From Pseudoglutamicibacter albus (GTDB lineage: Bacteria > Actinomycetota > Actinomycetes > Actinomycetales > Micrococcaceae), in NCBI RefSeq assembly GCF_022346425.1, contig NZ_JAKRCW010000002.1:1-64000 (forward strand): 64,000 bases of DNA, written 5' to 3'. Shown one piece after another: positions 7,284 to 16,964 of the stretch (the stretch's first letter is position 1; the number at the start of each line of letters is the position of its first letter). The notes under the pieces were generated by a model. That model had not been told where the DNA came from, did not search any database, and worked only from the letters and a program-made list of their open reading frames with translations. A program made the translations under genes and the position numbers.

Positions 7284-8759
7284 ATGTCTGGACGTCAAGA
7301 ATCGTCAGATGAATACACAGCAGACTCGAACGATGCTGTGACCGGCGAAATCCCCATCGTGCCCACCCCCGAAAACCCAGACGGCGCCAAAACAGAAGAC
7401 GCCGAACCCGTGGACACCCAAACTGAAGCCCCGCAATCCAAAGCCCCGAAACCCGAAGACGCAACGGACGATGCGGCAGGCGCCTCCACCTCCGCCTTGC
7501 AGGAAGAGCCACGTGACACCGCCACCGACGCGGACGAGTTCAAGCCAGCCCGCAGCATCGGAGTGATCCCGCTGGATGACGCCGGCAAACCCAAGGAGGA
7601 GTTCTCTGCCTCCGCGGGTAAGGCCCGCAAGTGGGGTGAAGACCAACAAGCCGGTATGCCTCGGTTCATCAAGGTGACGCTCGGGCTCGCCGCCACCTGC
7701 ATCATCCTCATGTTCGTGCGCGATCTACAAGACATCATCGCGCCGGTCTTCCTGGGCTTGAACCTCATGATCGTGGTGTACCCGGTCCAGAAGTTCCTGC
7801 AACGCTGGGTCCCACCGTTCGTGGGTGCGATGGTCTCGCTCTTGCTGGTGCTCGTGATCCTGGTGCTGTTCGTGTGGCTCATCGTGTGGTCGCTACTCGC
7901 GTTGATCCAACTCATGCCGTCCTATAACGAACAGTTCGTTGAAGCGTGGCAGTGGATACAGAAGACCGCGCTCGAACTCAACCTGGACTTCAGCGAAATC
8001 ACCAAGTCACTGCAATCCATCCAGCCGAACGACGTCATGTCGCTGCTGGCGCCACTGTTCTCCAACGTCTCCTCAATCCTCGCTCTACTGACCACCCTGG
8101 TGATCGCGACCCTGTTCCTCGCAATGGACTCCGCTGGCCTGCACGCACGTCAGCAGCTGCTGCGCATCACCAAGCCGCGCGCCCTCATCGTTACCAACGA
8201 CTTCGCCTACGGCGTGCGCCGCTACTGGCTCGTCACCACCGTGTTCGGCCTCATCGTCGCGATCGCCGACGTCGGCGCGCTCTGGCTGCTCGGCATCCCG
8301 CTGGTATGGGTGTGGGGCATCCTCTCCTTCATCACCAACTACATCCCCAACGTCGGGTTCTTCATCGGCCTCATCCCACCCGCACTGCTGGCTTTCCTCG
8401 AGAAAGGCTGGGGTTCGGCCGTTGCGGTGATCGTCGCGTACTCGGTACTGAACTTCGTGATCCAATCGATCATCCAACCGAAGTTCGCCGGCGAATCCGT
8501 GGGCGTCACCCCAACCGTGTCCTTCCTGTCCCTGCTGTTCTGGGTCTGGGTCCTCGGCCCACTCGGAGCCCTCCTGGCACTGCCGGCAACGCTGCTGCTA
8601 AAATCCTTCCTCATCGATTCCGACCCGAACGCGCGATGGCTCAACACCTTCATCGCGGTCCCCGCGGACTCCGCGCTCCCTGAGGATGAGCAGCCGATGC
8701 CGCTATCGGAACGCAAAGCCCGCGCTTGGAGGGAACGCAAAGCGATCCTCCGCGGCTAA
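7284..8759 (+). CDS. AI-2E-family membrane transporter
   Basis: A 491-aa protein; AGGGGAG precedes ATG 7284. Residues 1-120 are acidic, rich in Pro/Ala/Glu and without hydrophobic stretches, probably a disordered cytoplasmic tail. From about 125 the protein has the eight-helix AI-2E (UPF0118/PerM) layout: an N-terminal helix pair, a long soluble helical segment (FVEAWQWIQKTALEL onward), then a C-terminal set including GVTPTVSFLSLLFWVWVLGP. Some family members export AI-2 and others are Na+/H+ or unknown permeases, so the substrate is open. A second, unrelated-looking paralogue lies at 19747-21033. Confidence 0.88.
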   Translation: MSGRQESSDEYTADSNDAVTGEIPIVPTPENPDGAKTEDAEPVDTQTEAPQSKAPKPEDATDDAAGASTSALQEEPRDTATDADEFKPARSIGVIPLDDAGKPKEEFSASAGKARKWGEDQQAGMPRFIKVTLGLAATCIILMFVRDLQDIIAPVFLGLNLMIVVYPVQKFLQRWVPPFVGAMVSLLLVLVILVLFVWLIVWSLLALIQLMPSYNEQFVEAWQWIQKTALELNLDFSEITKSLQSIQPNDVMSLLAPLFSNVSSILALLTTLVIATLFLAMDSAGLHARQQLLRITKPRALIVTNDFAYGVRRYWLVTTVFGLIVAIADVGALWLLGIPLVWVWGILSFITNYIPNVGFFIGLIPPALLAFLEKGWGSAVAVIVAYSVLNFVIQSIIQPKFAGESVGVTPTVSFLSLLFWVWVLGPLGALLALPATLLLKSFLIDSDPNARWLNTFIAVPADSALPEDEQPMPLSERKARAWRERKAILRG

Positions 8760-8807
8760 CCAGAGCACGCTTGCGCTCCTGTTATTTGTTGTTTTTCGAG
8801 AAAGTTT

Positions 8808-10328
8808 ATGTCCCCCCAATACGGTAAATACGAGCAGCTGATCCCGAGCGCCCGCAGGCGTTGGGCCGCGTTGGCGTTGCTCATGATTGTTGTCCTGCTG
8901 GTTTCTGTCGATAACTCCGTGATGGTGCTCGCCCTACCGGAAATCGCTGTTGAACTGCACGCGAACGCAACCGAGCAACTCTGGGTCCTGGACATCTACC
9001 CGCTGGTTTTGGCGGGGCTCTTGGTCCCGATGGGGAACCTGGGTGACCGGATTGGTCGCCGCCGCATCATGATGATCGGCGCGGTCGGCTTCGCGGTGGT
9101 CTCCGGTATCGCCGCGTTCTCGGTGAGCCCGATAATGCTCATCGTGTTCCGTGCCCTGCAGGCCGTGTTCGGGGCCGCGCTCATGCCCGCCACGCTGTCC
9201 TTGATCCGCAACATCTTCCCGGACCCTCGCGAACGCACCACCGCGGTTGCGGTGTGGGCGGCCACGTTCTCGGCGGGCGCGGCACTCGGACCGATCATCG
9301 GCGGACTGCTGCTGAACTTCTTCTGGTGGGGTTCCGTCCTGCTCATGGCGGTCCCGATCCTGCTCCCGTTCCTGATCGGCGCGCCTCTGTTGCTACCGGA
9401 GTCGAAGGACCCGAACCCGGGCCCGCTCGATGTTGTGAGCATCGCGCTCGCTATGGCAACCCTGCTTCCTCTCACGTACGGGATCAAGACCCTGCCACAA
9501 CAGCTGTGGGTCGGCCTGGCCGCTATCGCGTTCGCGCTGGCTGTCGGCTTCGTTTTCGTGCGCCGCCAACTGGGTGCGGACATTCCGTTCCTGGACGTCC
9601 GATTGCTCTCTCGCAAGGCGTTCGCGCTTCCACTGATCATCAACCTGCTCGCGATGTTCTCGCTCGTGGGCTTCCTCTACTACCTCTCCCAGCACCTACA
9701 GCTCATCGAGGGCCGCAGCCCAGCGGAGGCCGCGCTGTTCATGCTGCCCGGCATGGTCATGACGGTGGTCGCTGGTCTCGGCGTTGTTCCGGTGGCCCGG
9801 AAAACGGGCCCGGTCGCCGCGATGGTCGCAGGTCTTCTGTGCAGTGCGCTCGCGTACGGGATCCTCGCGGTGTTCGTGGGACGAGGCGACTGGGTTCCGA
9901 TGGTCGCGTTCCTCCTCATTGGTGCTGGCGCTGGCATGGCGGAGACCCTCTCGAACGACTTTGTGCTCACCGCCGTGCCCTCCGAAAAAGCCGGTGCCGC
10001 GTCCGCGATGTCTGAAACCGCGTACGAATTCGGCACCGTCATGGGGGCCGCCGTTCTGGGTGGGCTACTCAACGCCCTCTACACCGCGCACCTCGTGCCG
10101 CCTGCGGCCCTGAGCCAGGCCCAGGGTGAACAAGCAGCCTCTTCGCTCGCTGCAGCGCACGATGTGGCTGCCGGCCTCCCGCACGAACGTGCCGCAGAAC
10201 TCTTGCAGGCAGCATCGCAGGCCTTCGACTCGGGCGTCACCGTGACCGCCACGGTCGCAGGGGTGCTGGCCCTCGCGGTAACGATCGCCGTGTACTTCGG
10301 CCTGCGCACACCGCGCGACGCCGAATAA
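8808..10328 (+). CDS. MFS transporter, DHA2 (14-helix) drug exporter
   Basis: A 506-aa protein with about 14 hydrophobic segments. Motif A is GNLGDRIGRR at 76-85. An aspartate lies in the first helix (VSVDNSVMVLALP, D35), and motif C is ALGPIIGGLL near 159-168, which marks drug:H+ antiporters. The length and the TM1 'DxxxVxxALP' pattern fit QacA/SmvA/LfrA-like exporters of cationic compounds. It follows the AI-2E gene by 48 bases in the same direction. A perfect hairpin at 10428 ends the unit. No local regulator is seen. Confidence 0.88.
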   Translation: MSPQYGKYEQLIPSARRRWAALALLMIVVLLVSVDNSVMVLALPEIAVELHANATEQLWVLDIYPLVLAGLLVPMGNLGDRIGRRRIMMIGAVGFAVVSGIAAFSVSPIMLIVFRALQAVFGAALMPATLSLIRNIFPDPRERTTAVAVWAATFSAGAALGPIIGGLLLNFFWWGSVLLMAVPILLPFLIGAPLLLPESKDPNPGPLDVVSIALAMATLLPLTYGIKTLPQQLWVGLAAIAFALAVGFVFVRRQLGADIPFLDVRLLSRKAFALPLIINLLAMFSLVGFLYYLSQHLQLIEGRSPAEAALFMLPGMVMTVVAGLGVVPVARKTGPVAAMVAGLLCSALAYGILAVFVGRGDWVPMVAFLLIGAGAGMAETLSNDFVLTAVPSEKAGAASAMSETAYEFGTVMGAAVLGGLLNALYTAHLVPPAALSQAQGEQAASSLAAAHDVAAGLPHERAAELLQAASQAFDSGVTVTATVAGVLALAVTIAVYFGLRTPRDAE

Positions 10329-10427
10329 GCACGCGGCGCCCAGTCAATAGCCCGGCGCCAGGTATCCAACGCAGCGCCGCAACAGCGCAGTGCAAGCAGC
10401 CATCTAGAAGTCAGCGGGCTTAAAGAA

Positions 10428-10462
10428 CGGTGCCCCACCAGGCCAAACCTGGTGGGGCACCG
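10428..10462. terminator. Bidirectional terminator hairpin
   Basis: A perfect 15-bp stem: CGGTGCCCCACCAGG pairs with CCTGGTGGGGCACCG around loop CCAAA. It lies between the convergent MFS and GlsB genes. Confidence 0.85.
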
Positions 10463-10504
10463 CTGTCTAGAAACCGCTGTATAGAAACCGTTGTATAGAG
10501 CTAG
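10463..10504. repeat. 14-nt tandem repeat, three copies
   Basis: CTGTCTAGAAACCG, CTGTATAGAAACCG and TTGTATAGAGCTAG lie head to tail between the terminator and the stop codon of the convergent gene. Confidence 0.8.
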
Positions 10505-10509
10505 GTCTA

Positions 10510-10782
10510 TTACTTAGCGCGTGCGGAGCCGCGGGAGAAGATTCCCAAGATACCCAGCAGGATGCAGGTACCTGCGATCGCGCAGATCCACGTGCTCAGC
10601 TCGAAGAAGCCGCCGGTTCCCTTACCGAAGATAACGGAACCGAGCCAACCACCAAGAAGACCACCAATGATACCGACGACGAGCGTTGGGATGATTCCCA
10701 TCGAGTCGCCCATGATCGCCTTACCAATAGCGCCAGCAATCAGACCTACTAGAATCCAACCTAGAATACCCAAAGCCAACAC
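10510..10782 (-). CDS. GlsB/YeaQ/YmgE-family stress-response membrane protein
   Basis: A 90-aa protein with three hydrophobic segments and glycine-rich turns (ILVGLIAGAIGKAIMGD, then VGIIGGLLGGWLGSVIFG), matching the transglycosylase-associated/GlsB family. These small inner-membrane proteins are linked to general stress and their biochemical role is unknown. It is monocistronic and divergent from putA across 178 bases. The basic C-terminus (GSARAK) is probably cytoplasmic. Confidence 0.85.
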   Translation of the reverse strand: MLALGILGWILVGLIAGAIGKAIMGDSMGIIPTLVVGIIGGLLGGWLGSVIFGKGTGGFFELSTWICAIAGTCILLGILGIFSRGSARAK

Positions 10783-10960
10783 CGCCTTTCAGAATAAAAC
10801 AGCACCCACACCTTGAGGATGCCTTCTGCTTACAACCCTACGGCAAAATAGAGATATAGCCAGGGAGAAGCTCAAATTACGCTGAGAGCATCCTGAACGC
10901 CAGCTAGATTTTCCACGGAAACACGTTAGTTATTGACACGAAAGATAGGAGCACGTACGC

Positions 10961-13900
10961 ATGACGGGACGCCACACGGCTGAATCGATCACCCGCCGGC
11001 CCATCGCTTGGCACGGGCCAGACATGGAAGGACTGGTCCGCCCATGGGACCTCACAGACGAAGCCGTACAGCAGGTTCGTGACTGGCTCACCGCAGCCCG
11101 CGATTACCCCGTCGATAAGGCGGCCCAACAGCTCGCCGGCGTGCTCTCTGACCCAGACGGCCTCGACTTCACGGTCGGGTTCGTGGACCGCGTGATCCGC
11201 ACCGAGGACCCAGCGGCAGCCGCGAAGGCCCTCAACGAGATCGCAGCGAAGGTCCCAGCGTTCCTGCCGTGGTACCTGCAAAGCGCAGTCAAAGCCGGTG
11301 GAACCCTGGGTAAGCTCGCCCCACGCGTCGTGATCCCGGCCGCCCGCGCCGCACTTCGTAACATGGTCTCCCACCTCATCGTGGATGCCCGCCCAGACAA
11401 GCTCACCAAAGCGATCAAGGAGCTACGCACCGAGGGTATCGACCTCAACATCAACCTGCTGGGCGAAGCGATCCTCGGCGAAGACCAGGCCGCGCACCGC
11501 GTCAAGGGCACCAAGGAGCTCATCGAACGCTCCGACGTGGACTACGTATCCATCAAGGTCTCCGCAACCGTGGCGCCGCACAGCCCGTGGGCCTTCGACG
11601 AAGCCGTGACCGACATCGTGGAGCACCTGCGCCCGCTGTATCGCGCGGCCAACAATTCCAGTCCACGCACCTTCATCAACCTGGACATGGAGGAATACAA
11701 GGACCTCGACCTCACGCTCGCGGTCTTCACCGAGCTGCTGAGCGAGGACGAGTTCACAAACACCGAGGCCGGGATCGTGCTGCAGGCCTACCTGCCGGAT
11801 TCCTACGCTGCGATGAAGCGCCTCCAGCGCTTCGCCGCAGAGCGCGTGGCCAACGGTGGGGCCCCTATCAAGGTGCGCCTGGTCAAGGGCGCGAACCTGC
11901 CGATGGAACAGGTCGAAGCGCAGATGCGCGGCTGGACCCAGACCGTGTGGTCCACCAAGCAGCTCACTGACGCGAACTATAAAGCGATCCTTGACTACGC
12001 ACTGACCCAGGACCACGTCAAGAACGTGCGCCTCGGCATCGCAGGCCACAACCTCTTCGACATCGCGCTGCACCTGCATCTGATGCGTGCCCGCGGCATC
12101 GAACCGGGTGGCAAGGACGTCGAATTCGAGATGCTGCTGGGCATGGCAAGCCAGCAAGCCCAAGCGGTGCGGCAGGATGTGGGCCGGCTTCTGCTCTACA
12201 CGCCGGTGGTCAAGCCGGATGAGTTCGATGTTGCGATCTCCTACCTCGTGCGTCGCCTCGAAGAGGGCGCGACTGAAGACAACTTCATGTCCGAGGTCTT
12301 CAACCTCGACGAAGACCCTGCCGCGTTCAAGCAGGAAGAGGAACGCTTCCGCGAATCTGTCAGCATCCTGTCAGAATGGACGGAGGCGCCCGTACCGCGC
12401 CGCTTCCAGGACCGCAACAAAGAAGACTTCACCCAACCAACCTGGGGCGGCACCTTCACCAACGAACCGGACACCGACCCGGACCTGGCATGGAACCGCC
12501 TCTGGGGAGGAGACATCCTCAAGAACATCCCAACCAGCACCCTCGGCACAGATACCGTAGCCGCAGCGAAAGTCAAAGACACCACACGCCTCAACGAGGT
12601 CTACGACGCCGCCCAAAAAGCCGCCGACGTGTGGCAAGGCCTCACCCCAGACCAACGCGCCGACGTGCTCCACCGCGCCGGAGACAAAATGAAAGCCCGC
12701 CGCGCCGACCTGCTCGAAGTCATGGGCTCCGAAGCCGGCAAGACACTGGCCCAAGGCGACCCGGAAGTCTCCGAAGCCATCGACTTCTGCAACTACTACG
12801 CCGAACAAGCACGCAACCTCGGCGCAATCGCCGGCGCGGAACCCGTCATGGACAAAGTCACGCTCGTGACCCCGCCATGGAACTTCCCCGTAGCCATCCC
12901 AACCGGCTCAACCATCTCCGCGCTCGCCGCGGGCAGCGCGGTAGTGATCAAGCCAGCCCGCGCATCCATCCGTTGCGGTGCAGTGCTCACCGAATGCATT
13001 TGGGAAGCGCTCGATGAAGCCGGGCTCCCACGCGAGATCCTGCAACTCATCGACGCCTCCTCCCGCGACCTCGGCGACGCGATGATCACCGACGAACGCG
13101 TGGGCCGCGTGATCCTCACCGGCGCGTACGAAACCGCTCAGGCCTTCCACGAGATGCGCCCAGGCCTGCCGCTGTTCGCGGAAACCTCGGGCAAGAACGC
13201 GATCATCGTGACCCCATCCGCGGACTACGACCTCGCAGCGAAAGACATCGTCGACTCCGCATTCGGCCACGCCGGGCAGAAGTGCTCGGCCGCCTCGCTG
13301 GTGATCCTGGTTGGCCAGGCAGCCCGCTCCGAGCGCCTCTACCGCCAGATCGTCGACGCCGCGAACTCGCTCGTGGTCGGCTATCCGGAGAACCCCGAAT
13401 CGATCATGGGACCAGTCATCGAAGAACCAGGGGAGAAGCTACGCCGCGGCCTCACCCAGCTTGAGCCAGGGCAGAACTGGGTCCTCAAACCTGAACCGCT
13501 CGATGACTCCGGCAAGCTGTTCTCGCCAGGCATCCGCGCCGGTGTGAAGCCTGGCTCCGAGTTCCACCTGACCGAATACTTCGGGCCCGTCACCGGCATC
13601 ATGCACGCCGAAAGCCTCGAAGAAGCCGTCCAGTGGGTCAACCAGATCGACTACGGCCTCACCAGCGGCATCCACTCACTCGATGCCGAGGAAATCCGGT
13701 ACTGGCAACAGCACATCGAGGCCGGTAACCTCTACATCAACCGCGGTATCACCGGCGCGATCGTTCAGCGTCAACCGTTCGGCGGCTGGAAGAAATCCGC
13801 GGTCGGCACCGGAACCAAGGCCGGCGGCCCAAACTACGTCCCGTCGATGCTGCGCTGGGAAGACTCCGAACACGGCCTCGGCCCAGCAGACCGCGAGGTC

Positions 13901-14572
13901 ATCGTGTCCACGCCGCACTACTCGATGCTGGTCCACACCTTCAACGAAGAACCACGGGCCTGGCTCGAAAAAGCACTCGCGCAGGACGCCAAGGACAGCG
14001 AGTTCTTCGAAGGCCTCCAAGACGCCACAGGCCTCGACGTTGAGGTCAACGGTCTGCGCTACCGTCCCGTCAAGGTACGCATCCGCGTGGCAACCATCGA
14101 AGAAGCCGACCTCGTGCTGCTAGCACGCGTGGTTGCCGCAGGCTGGCGCGTACTGCGCTCCGTGACCGACCGCGTAGGAACCGGCGCTAAACAGCGCATG
14201 GAAGTCTCACTGCCAGACGAGGCACCCATCGGTATCGCCGATGCCTACCGTCAGCTGGGTGCCGCGGTCGTCATAGAAGACGAAGAAGCCTGGCTCGAAA
14301 CCTGCCGACAGCTGTCCGCGAACCCGGACGGAAGCCGCGTGCGCCTCATCGGACGCGAAGGAACAGAAGAGATGGACGCGCTGGTTCAGGCGACCCGCGA
14401 GGCCACGACCCAAGCCCCAGACCTCGCCGTCAACGCGCACCCGGTCACACGTTCGGGCCGCATCGAAATGCTGCCATTCGTGCGCGAACAATCCGTGACC
14501 ATGACCGCGCACCGCTACGGCACCGTCAACAAGCTCGCCAGCGAAGCACTCGGCGACGTCACCCGCAAGTAG
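10961..14572 (+). CDS. putA: Bifunctional proline dehydrogenase / glutamate-semialdehyde dehydrogenase
   Basis: A 1203-aa protein that oxidises proline to pyrroline-5-carboxylate with FAD, then the semialdehyde to glutamate with NAD+. The N-terminal part (about 90-460) is the PRODH barrel, with VRLVKGANLPME typical of the active-site region. The aldehyde dehydrogenase module covers about 550-1010, with catalytic Glu741 (AETSGK) and nucleophile Cys775 (GHAGQKCSA). The last 190 residues are an additional C-terminal domain seen in long PutA forms. The N-terminal ribbon-helix-helix DNA-binding domain of enterobacterial PutA is absent, so it does not repress itself that way. It is monocistronic and ends at a 16-bp perfect hairpin. 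Confidence 0.95.
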   Translation: MTGRHTAESITRRPIAWHGPDMEGLVRPWDLTDEAVQQVRDWLTAARDYPVDKAAQQLAGVLSDPDGLDFTVGFVDRVIRTEDPAAAAKALNEIAAKVPAFLPWYLQSAVKAGGTLGKLAPRVVIPAARAALRNMVSHLIVDARPDKLTKAIKELRTEGIDLNINLLGEAILGEDQAAHRVKGTKELIERSDVDYVSIKVSATVAPHSPWAFDEAVTDIVEHLRPLYRAANNSSPRTFINLDMEEYKDLDLTLAVFTELLSEDEFTNTEAGIVLQAYLPDSYAAMKRLQRFAAERVANGGAPIKVRLVKGANLPMEQVEAQMRGWTQTVWSTKQLTDANYKAILDYALTQDHVKNVRLGIAGHNLFDIALHLHLMRARGIEPGGKDVEFEMLLGMASQQAQAVRQDVGRLLLYTPVVKPDEFDVAISYLVRRLEEGATEDNFMSEVFNLDEDPAAFKQEEERFRESVSILSEWTEAPVPRRFQDRNKEDFTQPTWGGTFTNEPDTDPDLAWNRLWGGDILKNIPTSTLGTDTVAAAKVKDTTRLNEVYDAAQKAADVWQGLTPDQRADVLHRAGDKMKARRADLLEVMGSEAGKTLAQGDPEVSEAIDFCNYYAEQARNLGAIAGAEPVMDKVTLVTPPWNFPVAIPTGSTISALAAGSAVVIKPARASIRCGAVLTECIWEALDEAGLPREILQLIDASSRDLGDAMITDERVGRVILTGAYETAQAFHEMRPGLPLFAETSGKNAIIVTPSADYDLAAKDIVDSAFGHAGQKCSAASLVILVGQAARSERLYRQIVDAANSLVVGYPENPESIMGPVIEEPGEKLRRGLTQLEPGQNWVLKPEPLDDSGKLFSPGIRAGVKPGSEFHLTEYFGPVTGIMHAESLEEAVQWVNQIDYGLTSGIHSLDAEEIRYWQQHIEAGNLYINRGITGAIVQRQPFGGWKKSAVGTGTKAGGPNYVPSMLRWEDSEHGLGPADREVIVSTPHYSMLVHTFNEEPRAWLEKALAQDAKDSEFFEGLQDATGLDVEVNGLRYRPVKVRIRVATIEEADLVLLARVVAAGWRVLRSVTDRVGTGAKQRMEVSLPDEAPIGIADAYRQLGAAVVIEDEEAWLETCRQLSANPDGSRVRLIGREGTEEMDALVQATREATTQAPDLAVNAHPVTRSGRIEMLPFVREQSVTMTAHRYGTVNKLASEALGDVTRK

Positions 14573-14603
14573 CGCCTCAGAATAGCGCCAAGGGGATGAA
14601 GTA

Positions 14604-14638
14604 CTGTGGCCCGCTCGAATCTTTCGAGCGGGCCACAG
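14604..14638. terminator. Terminator hairpin after putA
   Basis: A perfect 16-bp stem, CTGTGGCCCGCTCGAA with TTCGAGCGGGCCACAG, around the loop TCT. It serves putA and possibly the convergent hydrolase gene. Confidence 0.85.
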
Positions 14639-14702
14639 GTGTCAATACTGGTGGCTAGGCAACGGGGGGCGGGACAGCGCCGGGCGTGTGTCAGTGCCGG
14701 CG

Positions 14703-15788
14703 CTACCAGTCGCCGTCTTCGCCGTCGTCCCACAGGCCGAGCTCATCGTCCTGGGGTTCGAGCATGCGGGCAACCCGGTCTGTATCGACATCCTCGGCGC
14801 GGGTCACCGACCACCGCGGTGATTTGTCTTTATCGATCAGCAGCGCACGGATCCCCTCAACAACATCGGGGGTGTCCATGACGTAGGACGCCGCGCGGTG
14901 CTCACGTTCGAGCGCGCCCCGCAGCTCGTCTTCGGCGCGGGACTCACGCACGAGCTGCAACGCAATCTCACACGCGATCGGCGCGTTAGCGCGAATCCGC
15001 TCAGCAGCCTTCGCGGCCGCCGGCCACGGGGAGGCACCCAGATTCTTCAGGATCTGAGCGACATCACTGCCGGAATACGCCTCATCGATCCAGGCCCGCT
15101 GAACATTCAACTCAGAACGCTGCGGCGCACCATGCATGATGTGCACGCCCACCGCCAAATCCTGACCAGGCAAAGCACACAGGTCAGCGATCGAGGTGAG
15201 CACGTCATCCACGGCATCCTGCTCGATGCAGAAATCAGCCAGACCGAACTCGACAGCGTCCCCGGCACCCACCGCATCCCCAGTCAGTGCCATGTGTTCG
15301 CCGATCCGGCCCGGCGCCCGGCCCAGCCACAGCGAACCACCCACATCCGGAACATAGCCGATGCGCACCTCCGGCATCGCAAGCTGCGAATCCGGGGTCA
15401 CAATCCGCACCGAAGCCGCCGATGCCAGCCCGAAGCCCGCGCCCATCGTGACCCCGGTCATGAACGCGATCACCGGCTTAGGGTAGGTCTGGATCGCGGC
15501 CGCCAGCTCGAACTCGGCGGCCAAGATGCCCAGCATCTGCGTGGCCTCGCCCGCCATGAGCATGCGGCGAAAATTCGGCAGGTCACCGCCCGCACTGAAC
15601 CCACGTTCGCCCTCACCCAGCAAAACCACGGCCTTGACGTCCCCGTTATACCGCCATGTACGGAGGGAAGTGTGGACCGCATCGACCATCTCAGGGGTCA
15701 AAGCGTTGAGCTTTTCAGGCCGGTTGAGGCGGATGAGGCCCAAGCCTTGGTGCACGCTGGCGTGCACGAGGTGAGTTTGCATCTGCAT
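14703..15788 (-). CDS. Enoyl-CoA hydratase/isomerase family, 3-hydroxyisobutyryl-CoA hydrolase-like
   Basis: A 361-aa protein. A crotonase fold is shown by RGFSAGGDLPNF (62-73) and the oxyanion-hole region GVTMGAGFGLA (112-122). MPEVRIGYVPDVGGS (138-152), with Glu140 and Asp148, and the long C-terminal half match the ECH_2 subgroup, which includes 3-hydroxyisobutyryl-CoA hydrolase of valine degradation. Simple hydratases are about 100 residues shorter. It lies 12 bases after the flavin oxidoreductase gene on the same strand, so the two are probably co-transcribed. The exact acyl-CoA substrate is inferred from the subgroup. Confidence 0.82.
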   Translation of the reverse strand: MQMQTHLVHASVHQGLGLIRLNRPEKLNALTPEMVDAVHTSLRTWRYNGDVKAVVLLGEGERGFSAGGDLPNFRRMLMAGEATQMLGILAAEFELAAAIQTYPKPVIAFMTGVTMGAGFGLASAASVRIVTPDSQLAMPEVRIGYVPDVGGSLWLGRAPGRIGEHMALTGDAVGAGDAVEFGLADFCIEQDAVDDVLTSIADLCALPGQDLAVGVHIMHGAPQRSELNVQRAWIDEAYSGSDVAQILKNLGASPWPAAAKAAERIRANAPIACEIALQLVRESRAEDELRGALEREHRAASYVMDTPDVVEGIRALLIDKDKSPRWSVTRAEDVDTDRVARMLEPQDDELGLWDDGEDGDW

Positions 15789-15800
15789 GGATCCTTCCCG

Positions 15801-16835
15801 TTACTTCTGCCAGGCCTCGCCGGTTGCGATGACGGAGGCGAGCCGGTCTTCATGCGCCACGGCCTGGTGGGCGAGAATCAGCTCATCAGCCTGCGTCTCC
15901 TCGGCCATATTCTTGAGCTGTTCAACCACACGATCCGGCGTGCCCACCGCGGAATAGCTCATCATGTTTCGCACCTGGTTACCCGCCGGCATCTGCAGGA
16001 TCTGGTCGATCTCAGCCTCGGTAAAAGGCTGCGGACGATGCCTGCCCAGCATGGACTGCACGCGGCGGCGCAGCGCGTGCTGGAACTGCTGGTTCGCCTC
16101 AGACACGGTCGGTGCGGCCACAACGCCAACAGCCACGGTGACGCGAGGCTTCTCCAGACGCTCGGACGGTTTGAACTCGCTCCGGTACACCTCAAGCGCC
16201 TCCTGCAAGTGGGTTGGCGCGAAGTGCGAGGCGAAAGAGTAGGGGAGTCCGAGTTTGGCGGCCAGCTGCGCACCGTAGAGCGAGGACCCCAGGATAGTGA
16301 CTGGGATCCTGGCATCCGGTGTGGCCGGGAACGCCTCGACCCCAGGGATGCGCGACGGGCCATCCAAATACCCGAGTAGCTCCATGACGTCAGTAGGGAA
16401 ATGCTCCGCGGCTTCAGGGGAGCGGCGCAGAGCGCGCACCGTCGCCTGATCCGTACCAGGAGCCCGGCCCAGGCCGAGCTGGATGCGTCCAGGGTAGAGG
16501 GCCTCGAGCATCTTGAACTGCTCAGCCACCACGAGCGGGGCGTGGTTCGTCAGCATCACACCGGCCGCACCCACACCCAACGTCTCGGTGCGGGCGGCGA
16601 CGTGCCCCATCAAAACCGCGGTAGCCGTCGATGCGATCTCAGGCATGTTGTGATGCTCGGCGTAATACAAGCTCTGGTAGCCGGTACGTTCCGCGGCTTG
16701 GGCGAGCTCAACCGCGTTGACGAAGGGCTGCTGCGGACCATCGTTACGGCGCGCAGGAACCAAATCCAGCATCGAAAGCGCTGGGGCAGTGGAGTGGTCA
16801 GTTGAAGGTGAAGGGGACACCGTTGAAGTAGCCAT
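15801..16835 (-). CDS. LLM-class (luciferase-like) flavin-dependent oxidoreductase
   Basis: A 344-aa protein. The frame is open further upstream, but the extra 31 residues are arginine/glycine-rich and the conserved region starts near ALSMLDLVPAR, so ATG 16835 was chosen. Bacterial-luciferase-like features are YQSLYYAEHHNMPEIASTA, LGVGAAGVMLTNHAPLVVAE and GRIQLGLGRAPGTD, the last two near the flavin site. Members are FMN-dependent monooxygenases or reductases acting in the cytoplasm. The substrate is unknown. It is the first gene of a two-gene unit with the CoA hydrolase. Confidence 0.86.
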   Translation of the reverse strand: MATSTVSPSPSTDHSTAPALSMLDLVPARRNDGPQQPFVNAVELAQAAERTGYQSLYYAEHHNMPEIASTATAVLMGHVAARTETLGVGAAGVMLTNHAPLVVAEQFKMLEALYPGRIQLGLGRAPGTDQATVRALRRSPEAAEHFPTDVMELLGYLDGPSRIPGVEAFPATPDARIPVTILGSSLYGAQLAAKLGLPYSFASHFAPTHLQEALEVYRSEFKPSERLEKPRVTVAVGVVAAPTVSEANQQFQHALRRRVQSMLGRHRPQPFTEAEIDQILQMPAGNQVRNMMSYSAVGTPDRVVEQLKNMAEETQADELILAHQAVAHEDRLASVIATGEAWQK

Positions 16836-16964
16836 ATTAGCTATTCCAACGGTGCCCTCAAACGAAATATTCCGGCCTGGCCCACGTATGGGCCCGGCGC
16901 GGGCCGGGCGCAACCCACGTTCACGCAAGGCGCGTTTGCCCCGCGCGCCGCGCCTGCCTCCCTG

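Noticed and set aside
14898-16379. A 493-codon open frame on the plus strand
   Set aside because: It runs antisense through the CoA hydrolase and LLM oxidoreductase genes, has no family features, is Arg/His-rich and has no ribosome-binding site. High GC makes long antisense frames common.
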